This document shows positions 10,272-20,178 of a DNA stretch of 64,000 bases, piece after piece. Source of the DNA: Tretioscincus oriximinensis (lineage: Eukaryota > Chordata > Lepidosauria > Squamata > Gymnophthalmidae); assembly GCA_022410635.1 (NCBI GenBank), contig JAJVDF010000260.1:145465-209464 (forward strand). Direction: 5' to 3'. Position 1 is the stretch's first letter; each line of letters opens with the position of its first letter. Under the pieces are notes generated by a model. That model did no database searches. It saw nothing but the letters and a program-made list of their open reading frames with translations, and was not told the origin of the DNA. The translations under genes and the position numbers were made by a program.

Positions 10272-11534
10272 GGGATGGGATGTTGGATTCCCACATAAAA
10301 ACCGGGACGGAGTTTTGCAGGGAGAAACACTTTGTCACACAGGGCATCATAAGTCTTCTGCTTCGCTAGTCGGGCAAAACGGTTGGTTGGCCATGGGGGG
10401 ATGGCGCCCTTTCCCCCGTCGCCTCCCCACGATATCCAGGCGCTTTGCCTCCAGATCCCTCAGCCATCAGGAGTCCCAAGAGCTTCCCACGCCCTTCACA
10501 CCTTTTCCTGCCCTCTGGGGAAGCGGCGAGGGGTCCCTGCTACGGGAAAGGGGGAAATGGGCGGCCCCTTTCTCACCTCCAACCAAATGTCGCCAGCTAG
10601 AGGGCAAGAGGCTCCGTCCACCCGCTGGACTCTCCCCAGAGAGGGAACCGCAAGGGGCCCTTCCCTGGTCCGGGGATCTGGCCTGTGAATGGCGCCGAAC
10701 CCCCGTGAAGCCTCCAAAAGAAGGAGCGAGGTTGGCGAGTCCGCTTGGGAAGGGTGAAGCGGCTGGACGGGGGGCGCCGCCCTGGCCGAGTCCCTTCCCC
10801 GCGGTCGCTCGGGAGCCGGACTCCCCATGTGGGGGCAAACGCTGAGTGAGTTCCAGATTCTCTGACGCTTTCGCGTACGGCCTGTTTCACCCTCTGCAGA
10901 CGCTTCCTTGGCACCACTGGACCCGCGGCAGTTGGACCAGCGGGCTCCGAAGGTGCTTGGAAAGCATTTGTACGGCCAGCATCTATTTTCCCTCTCCAGA
11001 GACCCCTTGGACGCCCGTTTCCCTCCATAGATCCCTAAGCGCTGCCTCCCCCCCCCCCCCGCCCTAGGGTTTTTCCATCAAGGCGGAGGGGGGAGAGATT
11101 CCCTCGATCAGGGAGCCCGGGGGGTCGCCAAAGCAGACTGATGCGCGCCCATCCCCCACTCACCTACCTGCACCGTCCGGGACGCCTTGGGTCCGTCTGC
11201 ATCTTCCTCCCGCGGCGGGTGCCCCTCGCCGGGCCCGCGGAGCCTCTTCCCGCGCTGCCTCCCCCCTGCCTGCCTCCATGCCTTCCCCCTGGAGGGGGCG
11301 GGAGGCGTTGCCGGGGAAGGAACAGCCTCCTCCTCCTCTTCCTGGCGCTCCATTCCGCCTTTTGGTGGCGACCTGGGTCTCCCCACCCCCCACCTCTCCC
11401 CGCCTCCCTCCCTCCCCCCTCCGTGCCCTCCCCAACCCCGGGGCAGGTGAGCCTGGCCAATCAAACGGGGCCTGGCGGGCAGGTACGCGGCTTATCTGGA
11501 CGGCTCGGGCCACAGCGCGCCCACTGCGTACCGG

Positions 11535-11804
11535 GTGGATGGGGCGGGCGGAGGCGGTGGGGGGCAGCGCCGCGTGGCTGTACGGGCGCCAGAGCCGCCA
11601 CTGCTACCACTGCCGCCGCTGCTTCCTGGAGCCCCTGGGCGTCGGCCCGCCTCTCCTTCCCGCCGCCGCCGCCGCCGCCGCCCTCGGATCCCACCTCCGC
11701 CGGCCGCCTCCCTCAGCCGGCCCGTCGTGGCGCCCTCCGCCTGCCTCGCGCGAGGGGCCTGCTGCCGCCCGCTCCCCCTCGCCCCGTCGGGCGCCGCCAG
11801 CAGC
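11535..11804 (+). other. Open frame in phase with EMX1 upstream of the canonical ATG (5' UTR or N-terminal extension)
   Basis: The EMX1 reading frame stays open for 90 codons upstream of the MFQPAG start, beginning with an ATG at 11535. It would encode Arg/Pro/Ala-rich low-complexity sequence, with a stretch SACLARGACCRPLPLAPSGA just before the usual start. GC-rich DNA often lacks stops by chance, so this is weak evidence for translation. I recall a longer human EMX1 isoform that also starts upstream of MFQP, which makes the observation worth recording. Otherwise this is ordinary 5' UTR. Confidence 0.35.
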
Positions 11805-12237
11805 ATGTTCCAGCCGGCCGGGGCGGCGGCGGCCAAGCGCTGCTTCACCATCGAGGCGCTGGTGGGGAAGGACAGCCACCCGCTGGTCGGGCCCCCCGAC
11901 GATCACGCGCTGCCGCGGCCGCCGGCTGCCACCGCCCTGGGCTACCCGCCCTCCGCCAGCGCCGTCGAGGCTTTCGCCCACAGCTTCGCCAGCCCTGCGC
12001 ACGGCCATGCGGGCGGAGGAGGGGGAGGCGCTGCTGGGCGGGCGCTGTACGGCGCCCCCGAGCTGATCTTCCCCGAGGCCGTCGGCCACCCGCCCAGCCT
12101 GGCCGTCCACGCGCCCCAGCTGCCGGCCCCACACCTGCCGCCCTCCGCGCACCCCTTCTTCGGGACGCCGCCCAGGGACCCGCTGCACTTCTACCCCTGG
12201 GTGCTGCGGAACCGCTTCTTCGGGCATCGATTCCAAG
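11805..12237 (+). CDS. EMX1: EMX1 exon 1 (start codon, Groucho-binding motif and hexapeptide-like region)
   Basis: This exon encodes residues 1-144 plus the first base of codon 145 of the homeobox transcription factor EMX1, a nuclear regulator of dorsal telencephalon development. The chosen ATG gives MFQPAGAAAAKRCFTIEALV, which matches the EMX start. FTIEALV (residues 14-20) is an eh1-type motif; in the family this recruits Groucho/TLE corepressors. The middle is low-complexity Pro/Ala/His/Gly sequence with a run of six glycines, and then LYGAPELIFPEA appears. The exon ends with the EMX signature DPLHFYPWVLRNRFFGHRF (residues 125-143), whose YPW resembles a PBX-interaction hexapeptide. The reading frame ends CAAG at a gtcagc donor (phase 1). 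I prefer EMX1 over EMX2 because the full protein ends in VTSND. The frame is open for 90 codons upstream (see separate entry), so a longer N terminus is possible. Confidence 0.96.
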
Positions 12238-13505
12238 GTCAGCCTCGGCCGGAGGGTGGAGGCCGGAGGGAGGTGGCTGGGGGGGGGGAGAGGCGAGGGG
12301 GGGAGGGTTAGGGGGGAACGGAGGGGTTTCCTCCATCGTATGGCCTCCGGATGGACAGCGAATGGCAGCTTTAACGGGTAGCTGGGGAGACGTTGCAGGC
12401 GTTACAAGCTGCACCTGCTAAAATGTCCTCCTTTACATGCCCAGCAAAGCTGCATTTCTCTCTGCTGGAGCTTCTTGGTCGGGGAAGCCACGCGCAAAGA
12501 TCACAGGGCGCCTGGCCTTTTCCAGAGGCCTCGCCTGCAGGCACGTCGAAGCCCCCGCCCCGTCCCTAAGTCTTCCCTTATCCATGGTCCCCGGTGGGGC
12601 TATTCGGTGACTGCAGATCCCCTACGAGTGAGTTCCGGCTGGCTGGTTCTGCGCCTGCACCGGCGGAAGGCCAAGACCCCCAGCAACCACAGTCCTGTGC
12701 CGGGGCTGCTGCGCTTCTGCAAAGCGTTTTCCGTACAAAACGTGGCTTTGTGGCTTCCCTTGACCTCTGACAAGGAGGAACAGCGCCAGCCAGGCCGGTG
12801 CAGAATGAGGCCCTGGAGAGGGCGGGGGGCACAATGGGGGGAGGGAATCTTGGCTCTCAAATACAGAAGGAAGACAAAACTCCTTTGGAATACACGGAGA
12901 AGTGGCGCTGACCAAAAGCAAGGCGGGGAACGGCCGTTTCAAAGGGGGGAAAGAAGGCTCCCCGTCGAGGACCCCAAATGCCCGTTTTCAGGGCATCTTC
13001 CTCTCGGTCAGAAAGGGGCCTTTCCCTCCTTTCCCCTCCACGGAAGGAAGGTGATTCTTCATCGGAGGGTTTAGGCCTGAATTTCGCTTGGGTGTTCGGC
13101 GCACCTTGCGTCTCTGGAAGGGCCTCGGTGGTCGCAGCCTAGATCGCCCTGGGGCAGGCAAGGTCCATGGGGTAGTGCAGGGCGCAGGCAGCCTTTATGG
13201 GGGCTCCCGTTGTGCCCGGATTCGGAGAAGCCTCCGTGTTTAGGGAAACGGAGGCACCGTTTGTCCTGAAGACTGCAAAAGTTCCGTCCAGCTTGCCAGG
13301 AGCTCTGAGAGAGGCCAAAGGTAACCTAGGTGGATCCCGACTCACTTTGCGCACAACCCTGGCCAAAGGGTAGGGACCGTCAGCGCGCCCTCGGGGGCTT
13401 CCTTTGGGCGTGGCATCAAAGTGCGGACTAGGGTGAATCCCAAGAGATTCGCTGGCCTCGGAGGGTCGCCATGAGTTAGCTGCTTCGCCCAATGGATTCC
13501 CCGGC
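12238..13505. other. EMX1 intron 1, 5' part: GC-rich, no intact mobile element
   Basis: CpG-rich sequence continues to about 12.95 kb, with polyG runs just after the donor (12278-12310). A possible trace of R4 (GCTGCACCTGCTAAAATGTC) lies at 12407-12430. Nothing else is recognised; this part may hold promoter-proximal regulatory DNA. Confidence 0.5.
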
Positions 13506-13506
13506 C

Positions 13507-13670
13507 CCATCCACACGGAGTCTTATTCTGGGTCACAGCTTGGACAGAGCTTGGCCATCCACATGCCAGTATAGACTATGGCAGGCCCCATTCGGGGCCT
13601 GCCATAGTCTACACTAGCATGTAGTTGGCAGGCTCCTATTCCGAGGGACAGCTCCGTGTGGATGCAGCCC
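13507..13670. mobile_element. P1 palindromic MITE
   Basis: This near full-length copy begins CCATCCACACGGAGTCTTAT and has the canonical centre with ATTC loop. It lies in EMX1 intron 1 and is the first intact element 3' of the CpG island. A (CA)n tract follows at 13731-13744. Confidence 0.8.
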
Positions 13671-14198
13671 CTGTTACTGGGGACTCCACTTAGGGGAAGC
13701 TGCTCCTTGCCCTTAAGCTGGGCAACCGGGACACACACACACACGTGGAGTTCCTGCTGAATCTGAGCTCAAGCCTAGAAGCCTGCAGAAGCCTTAGGGA
13801 GGCTCCAGGAGCTGAGCCGGCCAACCTCTGGCCTTTCCTCCTCCACTCTGCCGCCCTGACTGCTCCAGAGGGCTCCCGGGCTCACCTAGGGGCAGGCACT
13901 GTTTGGAGTTCTCCGCCAGCGCAAGATCCGGGGCTCCAGCCCGCCAGTCCAGTAGTTCTGTTCCCCGGCTATGGCTCAAGGCCGATGCTTGCTTTCTAGC
14001 AGAGGCGGGTGGGCTGTCACCGTCCAGAGGGGCTCCAAGTGAAACCTGCCTGGGGAGCCCCGAGGCCCAGCCACTCATCGGCGAAGTTTAATTCGCTGCC
14101 ACTGCTCCGACAGCGTCCAGGTAGCCCGGGGTGGTTTGTAACGCTGCTTCCACCCCGGACGGCAACGGGCACAAATGGACGTTTTAAAATGTCCTGCA

Positions 14199-14815
14199 CA
14201 TAAGAACATAAGAACATAAGAAAAGCCGTACTGGATCAGGCCACAGCCCATCCAGTCCAGCATTCTGTGTCACACAGAGGCCCACCAGATGCACCTGGGC
14301 AGCCTGAACAGAGGAAAGCAAAATATGCTCCTGTTCATGACTCCCTGCAAATGGTATTTCAAGAGTCCTGCCTGTTGCTCCATCCGGGAGCCGACATCCA
14401 GACAACTATCCTAGTATCCATTTATACCCTTGGTGTCCATAAACCTGTCTAGTCCTGTCTTGAAACTATCCAAGCTGTTAGCTACCACTACCTCTTCAGG
14501 AAGTAAATTTGTCTGTTCTCACTTTTCTACCCAACAGTTTTAAGGAGTGCCCTCTGGTCCTTGTGTTGTGTGATAGAGAAAACATTTTTTCTCTATTCAC
14601 CCTGTCGATCCCATGCATGATTTTGTACACTTCAATCAGATCACCCCTCAAACGTCTCCTTTCAAGGCTGAAGAGGCCCAGACNTTGCAGCCTTGCTTCN
14701 TAAGGGAGGTGCTCCAGACCCTTGATCATTTTTGTTGCCCTTTTCTGCACCTTCTCCAGTTCCAAAATATCTCTCTTGAGATGTGGCATCCACACNTCAC
14801 GTAATTGAAGCTGCA
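14199..14815 (-). mobile_element. CR1-clade LINE, ORF2 C-terminal remnant and 3' tail
   Basis: On the minus strand the frame at 14822-14496 reads LEKVQKRATKMIKGLEHLP, then ARLQXLGLFSLERRRLRGDL and IEVYKIMHGIDRVNREKMFS. This is the C-terminal region after the reverse transcriptase of CR1-type ORF2. It continues into the untranslated 3' end and finishes at the tail (CATAAGAA repeats on the + strand, 14199-14222). It is truncated at the 5' end and inactive. Confidence 0.85.
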
Positions 14816-14940
14816 TCCACACGTCGCTTATTTATTCCACTACATCTGGATATCCCACAATAAAGCATGGATATTCTGGGATAAACCTGTCCACACAATG
14901 CTTTATTGCGGAATATCCAACTATAGTGTGGATGCATCTT
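14808..14940. mobile_element. P2 palindromic MITE
   Basis: The copy starts TGCATCCACACGTCGCTTAT and ends ATAGTGTGGATGCA, with AATAAAGCATGGATATTCTG inside. Confidence 0.75.
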
Positions 14941-15107
14941 AAGCGTGGAGGACGGAATGCGCTTGAACCCCGGGCAAAAAAGAAAATAAAAAAAAATAAC
15001 AGCGCCCAGTGTAGACGCAGAAAACGGAGCTTTGCGTGGCTTTGGTTTCGATTTCTGTATTTCGTCTTTTCCCTTTAATTCCACTGGCATTGCTTTTCTG
15101 TTCCCAG

Positions 15108-15252
15108 TGAGTCTTATTACGGGTTATACCTCGGGACAAAGCTTGGCCATCCACATGCCAGTGTAGACTATGGCAGGCCCCATTTCTAAGCTTAGAATGG
15201 AGATGGCTGGGTCCTATTCCGAGATATCGCCCAGAATAAGGCTCAGTGGGGA
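15108..15252. mobile_element. P1 palindromic MITE (partial)
   Basis: The left half is well preserved (CATGCCAGTGTAGACTATGG); the right half has lost the central repeat but keeps CCTATTCCGAGATATCG and AATAAGGCTC. Confidence 0.65.
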
Positions 15253-15510
15253 CAGCGAAGGACCTCTGTGCATTTTGTTTGCTGTTATATTATAAAATAC
15301 TTCCAAGCAGATGTTTCCTCTTGCAGAGAAGCTGTCGGGGCTCCACGGCAGTTTGGGGCGCAGAGAGGAGGCGAAACGGAACTTCTCCCCGTCCTTCCCC
15401 AGCAGGAACATGGCTGGAAAGAGTCCAGAGGTGACTTCTTGGCTTGGCCTGGGCTACAACCAGCCACGGGCCACCAGCATCCCTCGCCTTCTCTTAGCTG
15501 TGGGCCTTCT

Positions 15511-15910
15511 GCAGCCACATATCACTTATTTAATTTCAGAGAAATAGCCGTGTTAGTCTAGCAGAAAGTCCAGCAAAGGAGCTATCAGCACTTTGAGACT
15601 AACTTGAGAAAAGTGGTTGGCATAAGCTTTCGTAGACACGTCTACTTCTTCAGATGCTGAGGGACTAAGGGCATATGCTTATAAATACCTGACCCTAGCA
15701 TTAGTCCCTCAGCATCTGAAGTAGACCTGTCTACGAAAGCTTATGCCAACCACTTTTCTCAAGTTAGTCTCAAAGTGCTGCTAGCTCCTTTGCTGGAATC
15801 ACTTATTCAGGCCATTATAATTGAATATTCCACAATAAAACGTGGATATCCTGGAATAATCCCTCCACACATAGTGGAATAAATATGTAACCTGTGGATG
15901 CAGCCATAGT
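15511..15910. mobile_element. P2 palindromic MITE split by a foldback SINE
   Basis: P2 begins GCAGCCACATATCACTTATT and resumes after the insertion with ATCACTTATTCAGGCCATTA, ending AGTGGAATAAATATGTAACC and GATGCAGCC. The 10-bp ATCACTTATT is duplicated at 15521-15530 and 15798-15807, so the foldback element is younger than this P2 copy. Confidence 0.85.
15531..15797. mobile_element. Foldback SINE insertion (267 bp) in EMX1 intron 1
   Basis: The left arm ends in TCAGATGCTGAGGGACTAA and the right arm begins TTAGTCCCTCAGCATCTGA. About 110 bp of each arm pair with few mismatches around a loop of roughly 32 nt. The outer left part carries AGAGAAATAGCCGTGTTAGT, a sequence seen at the edge of other copies of this family. 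A 10-bp target duplication flanks it. Confidence 0.85.
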
Positions 15911-16031
15911 TTCTCCTTGCAAGGCCGAAGGCACCCAGTTGGAAGATCCTTTCGCGGCGCCCTTGGCTTCCCCCGCAGGCTTCGCCCGCCGATTTCCAGC
16001 GCTTGGCGAAGGTCGCTGAGCGCAGAGACCG

Positions 16032-16180
16032 AGGCTGTATCCACAGGGAGCCTTATCCTGGGCTGTCTCCCGGAATAGGAGCTCCCAACCACATGCTGGT
16101 GTAGACTATGGCAGGCCCCTATGGTGGCCAAGCTCTGTCCCGACATATGACCCAGAATAAGGCTCCGTATGGACGGGGCC
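16032..16180. mobile_element. P1 palindromic MITE (partial)
   Basis: It has termini GTATCCACAGGGAGCCTTAT and GAATAAGGCTCCGTATGGAC. The central hairpin has been deleted, leaving one arm of the GGCAGGCCCC motif. Confidence 0.7.
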
Positions 16181-16744
16181 TGAGGCGACGGCCGCGCCAC
16201 CGGACAGAATTTCTGCTCTCTGTGCAAAGCCGAATTCTTCGGCCATTGGGAGCCGAGTTCCTGTCTGGAAGGTGTCTGCCAATTTTAGTTTTAGGCTACA
16301 ATTGAGCTCTGGCTTTAATCTAACTTCAGTCCGTTTTCAGAGTGCCTGTGTGGGATCCCACCTAAGCAACATAGCCAGCTGTTTTCTTTCGGCAATTCCT
16401 TAAGGCAAAAAAACCCAATTTTGGTTTCGATAAGGTGGAAAGAAAATGACGCTTTGCGCAGCTGATGGGTTTTTCTGAAAGTGGACTGAAGCTGGATCCA
16501 AACTTGGGTGTCAGCGTGGCCAGTGGGTTTGCAGACTCTTCTCCTCCAGGTTCATCCGAACAAGGGGGCCTCGCTTGCGCCCTTTTCATCGGGCCTTTTT
16601 TAAAAAATGGGACGGAAAGGGGAATGGGTTCTTGCGGTGATTCTTGGATGTCCTGAGCGAGCTGCGGGTCTTGGGCTGGGTCGGAGCGCGCCCGGATCCT
16701 CCCGGGAGCCTTTCAGGTGAGANAAACTCTTGGGTATTATCCCA

Positions 16745-16930
16745 ATAGACAGATACCCTGTCCACACAGAACCTTATTCTGGGCANCATCTTGGAATATT
16801 TATTTATTTATTTATTTTTAGTACTTTTATCCCGCCCTTCACCCTAAGGTCGCAGGGCGGCTTACAACGTTCAAAGGAGCCTGCCAACCACATGCTAGCC
16901 AGAATAAAGCTCCGTATGGACAGGATCAAA
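16745..16930. mobile_element. P1 element interrupted by another repeat 3' end
   Basis: P1 sequence (CCACACAGAACCTTATTCTG) stops at about 16797 and resumes at 16876 (GGAGCCTGCCAACCACATGC). Between them lies (ATTT)n followed by ATCCCGCCCTTCACCCTAAG and GTCGCAGGGCGG, the 3' end of a dispersed repeat also found at 21540, 29870 and 42700. Confidence 0.65.
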
Positions 16931-17327
16931 GGTTCCCACAGGAGCAGCGTTTTGGTAAATCACGGGTGGGATCAGGACCGCGCAACCTGGGAGCGCTCCA
17001 GATCGAACAACCGTTCTGAACCGAAAGCGGGTTGAGATCCGTCTGGGCATCGGCATGAAAGTAAAGCTCCAGGGCGCCCCAAGATCTGGCGCTTTTGTGG
17101 AAGAGAAGCCACAGACGGGGAGGCCGACGAATGGACGGGATCAACGGGGAGCGCCTGCAGCCCCACACGGGGTGGCAGAGGAGGTGGTGGGTGGGCTTTC
17201 TGCAGCACCTTCTCCCCCTTGCTCCTCTGGCACGATGGGNCCCCCTCCGCAAAGATCCCGAACCCAGTTGGTTCCCATATGCCTGGAACAAAATCGCTTT
17301 TCTCNCAACTCTCCTTTGCTATTATGG

Positions 17328-17492
17328 TTGCATTATCCTGAGCTGCCCTCGGAATAGGAGCCTGCCAACCACATGCTAGTGTAGACTATGGCAGGCCCCG
17401 AATGGGGCCTGCCATAGTCTACACTGGCATGTGGATGGCCAAGCTCTGTCCCAAGATGTGACCCAGAATAAGGCTCCGTATGGATGGGGCCC
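17328..17492. mobile_element. P1 palindromic MITE
   Basis: This nearly complete copy has the centre CTATGGCAGGCCCC GAAT GGGGCCTGCCATAG. It ends AAGGCTCCGTATGGATGGGG. Confidence 0.85.
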
Positions 17493-17494
17493 CA

Positions 17495-18725
17495 AACCTT
17501 TTTGTTTTTAGCCTTCCCTCGTGCGCTTTTACGCACGGACGGGGGCATTTTTGTTAGGGAACATAATTGGTTGTTGTCTTGCTGAAGGTCGCGCCTGCCG
17601 CTCTGTCCTTACGCCCCTTGCCTCCCGGGACATCTGGTTTTCTTAGCGGCCACCTCGGCTGCTCCTTTGGCCTTGGATTTGCTCATTCTGAGTCGCCTGT
17701 GCGCGCTTAGGGCCAAGTGCCTTGGCTCTTCTCCTCCGGGATCTTCGGATGGAGAAACATTTGTGTCTGGATCCGGCGCTTCTGCGTCTTGACCTGGGGA
17801 AGGAGATTCCTAAATGCCAAAGAGGGAAAGGGAGAAAATAAATAGATAAAACGACAAGTCAAATAAAAGCTTTACTGGAAAAAAAAAATCCTAGAATAGG
17901 CTGAAGGTCCAGCCCGTGGGGATATTAGCCAAGGTGGAAGCGACTCCTTCCTTCTGGGCCTGAAAAGGGATGGGAGAGACGGAAAGACTGGGACGTTGAT
18001 TCCCATAGATTTAATTATTTTGTGCTTTAATTTTACTGCTGCTGTTACTCCTCTGTTTGTATTTATGGAAAGATAAATGATAAAATTGATAATAATTGTT
18101 ATTATTTATAATAAAGAATAACAAATAAACTTTTTAAAAATAAGCAAATCTCACGATGGAAGGCCTGCTACCTCTATCGCCTCCCTACTTCCTGTCTAAG
18201 CCCAGTATCTTAAATTATTTTTGGGGCGCCCAGCTAGACAGCAAGGGTGGAAGATTTGCAAAATCATCCATGGAGGACTGAAGAGGCTTCTCACGCTCCC
18301 AACATTTTGCTGCTTGCTTCGCCCTGGGCAAAATACAAAATGCAGAGGGTGCGTGATTATATGCGTGTGCGGGGCGGGGGGGGGGACAGAGGGGTAAAGG
18401 TCCCTACATAAAAGCTGAGTTTTGCACCTTGAATGGTGTGCAAAAGTGACTTCACCTTCCTCCTCCAGGTGCTGCAGGGATTAAAATCTGCACCTGCTGG
18501 AAATGCCTCTTCTGTAGCGATCAAAGGTGTAAAATTCTGTCCCGTTTTTTAGGTGGGAACCTTAGGTGTGTGTGTGGCGATGCTGAAGCCCCCGAGGCCG
18601 CTGTCTCCCTGGCAGCCNTTTGTTTCCTGCCCCCAGGACCCCTTTTGCTCCAAGGTCGTGGAGATTTGGAATTGGCTTGTGCCTTTGGCCCTTAGCGCTG
18701 GAGCCTAACCTCTGGCCTTTTCCTT
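17495..18725. other. EMX1 intron 1, 3' part: no intact mobile element
   Basis: A GC-rich stretch (17560-17800) is followed by AT-rich DNA with poly-A and TTATTATTTATAATAA motifs (17830-18150) and then by a segment with R4-like fragments (18390-18560). The branch point and pyrimidine tract of exon 2 lie at 18705-18729. No additional exon is supported. Confidence 0.45.
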
Positions 18726-18729
18726 GCAG

Positions 18730-18914
18730 GCGGGGAGGTCTCCCAAGACAGCCTGCTGCTCCACGGGCCCTTCGCTAGGAAGCCCAAGCGCATCCGGACG
18801 GCCTTCTCCCCATCGCAGCTGCTGAGNCTGGAGCGGGCCTTCGAGAAGAACCACTACGTGGTGGGTGCGGAGCGCAAGCAGCTGGCCAGCAGCCTCAGCC
18901 TCTCCGAGACGCAG
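18730..18914 (+). CDS. EMX1: EMX1 exon 2 (N-terminal three quarters of the homeodomain)
   Basis: The exon is 185 bp. It completes codon 145 and encodes residues 146-206. It starts after an acceptor with the pyrimidine tract CCTTTTCCTTGCAG and a good branch-point candidate, CTAAC, at 18705-18709. It ends CAG before a gtaaga donor. The protein reads [20 protein letters not shown] and then [20 protein letters not shown]. This covers homeodomain positions 1-44 (residues 163-206), including the N-terminal arm, which contacts the minor groove, and helices 1 and 2. The exon ends at homeodomain residue 44; many homeobox genes carry an intron between residues 44 and 45. One base of codon 177 (18827) is N, so the codon is AGN. 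In this family the residue (homeodomain position 15) is Arg, so AGA or AGG is expected. Confidence 0.97.
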
Positions 18915-19200
18915 GTAAGAGGCCCCGGGGACGCGCAAGGGAGTTGGGGAAGGGCTCGAAATCCCCCCTGGGACGCCCGAAGCCACCCGTGTTGGTGCCA
19001 CTGTGTGAGACAGAAGGCTGGACTGGGTGGACTGCCGGGCTGGTGGGATGCTCCTGAAGTCGCATTGAGAATTCTGCAGCCGCTATTTCGGCAGAAATTC
19101 GGGGAAGCGCTTTCCAGACATTGCTTATTAATTAGATTGGATGCCCATTTGCTAGTGACTCCAAACACTAAAGGACAAGCCGCTCCATGACTTCAGCCCG

Positions 19201-19388
19201 CAGACCTGGGCAAGGGGCGGCCCGAGGGCCACATGCGGCCCTCCTACTGCCTCTGACCAGCCCGCCCCTCTTAGCTCAGAGTTATATACAGTATTGGGTA
19301 GAACTGAGTTAACTATATTAATACGGCCCTCTAAAACCACCCCAATTTCTCATGCGGCCCCTTGGGAAAAATTAATTGCCCACCCCTG
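19201..19388. mobile_element. hAT-like element, short form
   Basis: It begins CAGACCTGGGCAAGGGGCGG and ends TTGCCCACCCCTG, as does the larger element at 59728-60458, with the shared interior TATACAGTATTGGGTAGAA. Flanking 8-bp sequences do not match, so the target duplication is lost or the element is rearranged. Confidence 0.7.
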
Positions 19389-19431
19389 ATATTCTAAAGG
19401 AAGGACTCTTCCATCACTCTCATGCCCCCAC

Positions 19432-19552
19432 AGAGTTTTATTCTGGGTTATATCTCGGAATAGGTGCATGTCATAGCCCACACTGGCATGTGGATGGTCA
19501 AGCTCTGCCCCGAGATGTAACCCAGAATAAAGCTCAGGAGGGACAGGGCCCC
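19432..19552. mobile_element. P1 palindromic MITE (partial)
   Basis: It reads TTATTCTGGGTTATATCTCG ... CACTGGCATGTGGATGG ... AACCCAGAATAA. Its outer arms pair, but the centre is shortened. Confidence 0.7.
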
Positions 19553-19554
19553 AG

Positions 19555-19870
19555 TGGTAAGGAGAGTGGGAACCCTGGATCGAGGCCTTTTCGGTGCTGG
19601 CTCCTCCATTGTGGAATGGTCTCCCCTTGGAGGTACATTAGGCGGCTTCGCTGCAAGTCTTTGGAAAATCTTTTGAAAACGCTTCTCTTTGTCCTGGCCT
19701 TGGGTGGGGGACGTAGTTTCTCCTCCTCCCACTTTTACATACTGGTGTCCTTTTATGGATTGTACGCCATTTTATGGGTGTTGTTGGCTGTTTGTATGAT
19801 TGTGATGATCTTCCCTGAGGCCTTCGAGTACAAGCCAAGATAAACATCCAAATAAATAGATAGATAGATA
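19555..19870 (+). repeat. LINE-like 3' end, family R7
   Basis: The motif order TCCATTGTGGAATGGTCTCC, AAGTCTTTGGAAAATCTTTT, GAGGCCTTCGAGTACAAGCC and a TAGA/AAAT tail is shared with copies at 23500-23740 and 24100-24326. It is noncoding. Confidence 0.55.
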
Positions 19871-19871
19871 A

Positions 19872-20097
19872 ATAAATCCACTATACCTGGATATTCTGGG
19901 AGAAAGTATTGCCTGGACGTTTTTATTCCACAATATCCAACCACAGCAGAATAAATGTGTAGTATCTGGATGCAGTTTCAAGCTGTATCCACATATTCCT
20001 TATTTATTCCGCTAAAGTCGGAGATTCCACAATAAAGCATTGTGTGGATTGGTTTATTCCACAATAGCCAAACTTCCTAGTTGAATATCCAATTAGG
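19872..20097. mobile_element. Two tandem P2 palindromic MITEs
   Basis: The first copy (19872-19980) and the second (19981-20097) are head to tail, each with ATTCCACAATA and AATAAATAAG-type arms. A P1 copy (20098-20178) follows directly, making three palindromic elements in 300 bp. Confidence 0.7.
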
Positions 20098-20178
20098 CCC
20101 CATCCGCACAGAGCCTTATTCTGGGTCACATCTTGGGACAGACATTGGCCATCCACATGCCAGTATAGACTATGGCCA
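20098..20178. mobile_element. P1 MITE, left part only
   Basis: CCATCCGCACAGAGCCTTAT to CATGCCAGTATAGACTATGG is P1; the right half is missing and replaced by unrelated sequence. Confidence 0.65.

Larger units (their letters stand above)
10290..12950 (+). promoter_or_regulatory. EMX1: EMX1 CpG island with probable promoter
   Basis: The sequence is strongly GC- and CpG-rich from just after the assembly gap to beyond exon 1, peaking at about 10.6-12.3 kb. A CCAAT box lies at 11457-11461 within GGCCAATCA. A GC-box-like GGGGCGGGC lies at 11541-11549. No convincing TATA box is seen near the start codon, as is typical of CpG-island developmental genes. The transcription start is not defined by the sequence; the CCAAT position suggests somewhere between about 11.5 and 11.8 kb. 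Boundaries are estimated by eye. Intact mobile elements are absent here, whereas they are dense on both sides. Confidence 0.75.

Noticed and set aside
10129..10845. A 238-codon frame across the assembly gap
   Set aside because: It is continuous only because N codons are read through; it begins inside a P1 MITE.
11604..12236. A 210-codon minus-strand frame opposite EMX1 exon 1
   Set aside because: It is a shadow of the GC-rich coding exon and has no family features.
11141..12421. A 426-codon + strand open frame overlapping EMX1 exon 1
   Set aside because: It lies in a different frame from the EMX1 protein and is Arg/Pro/Ala-rich without domains. Stop-poor frames are expected in this CpG island.
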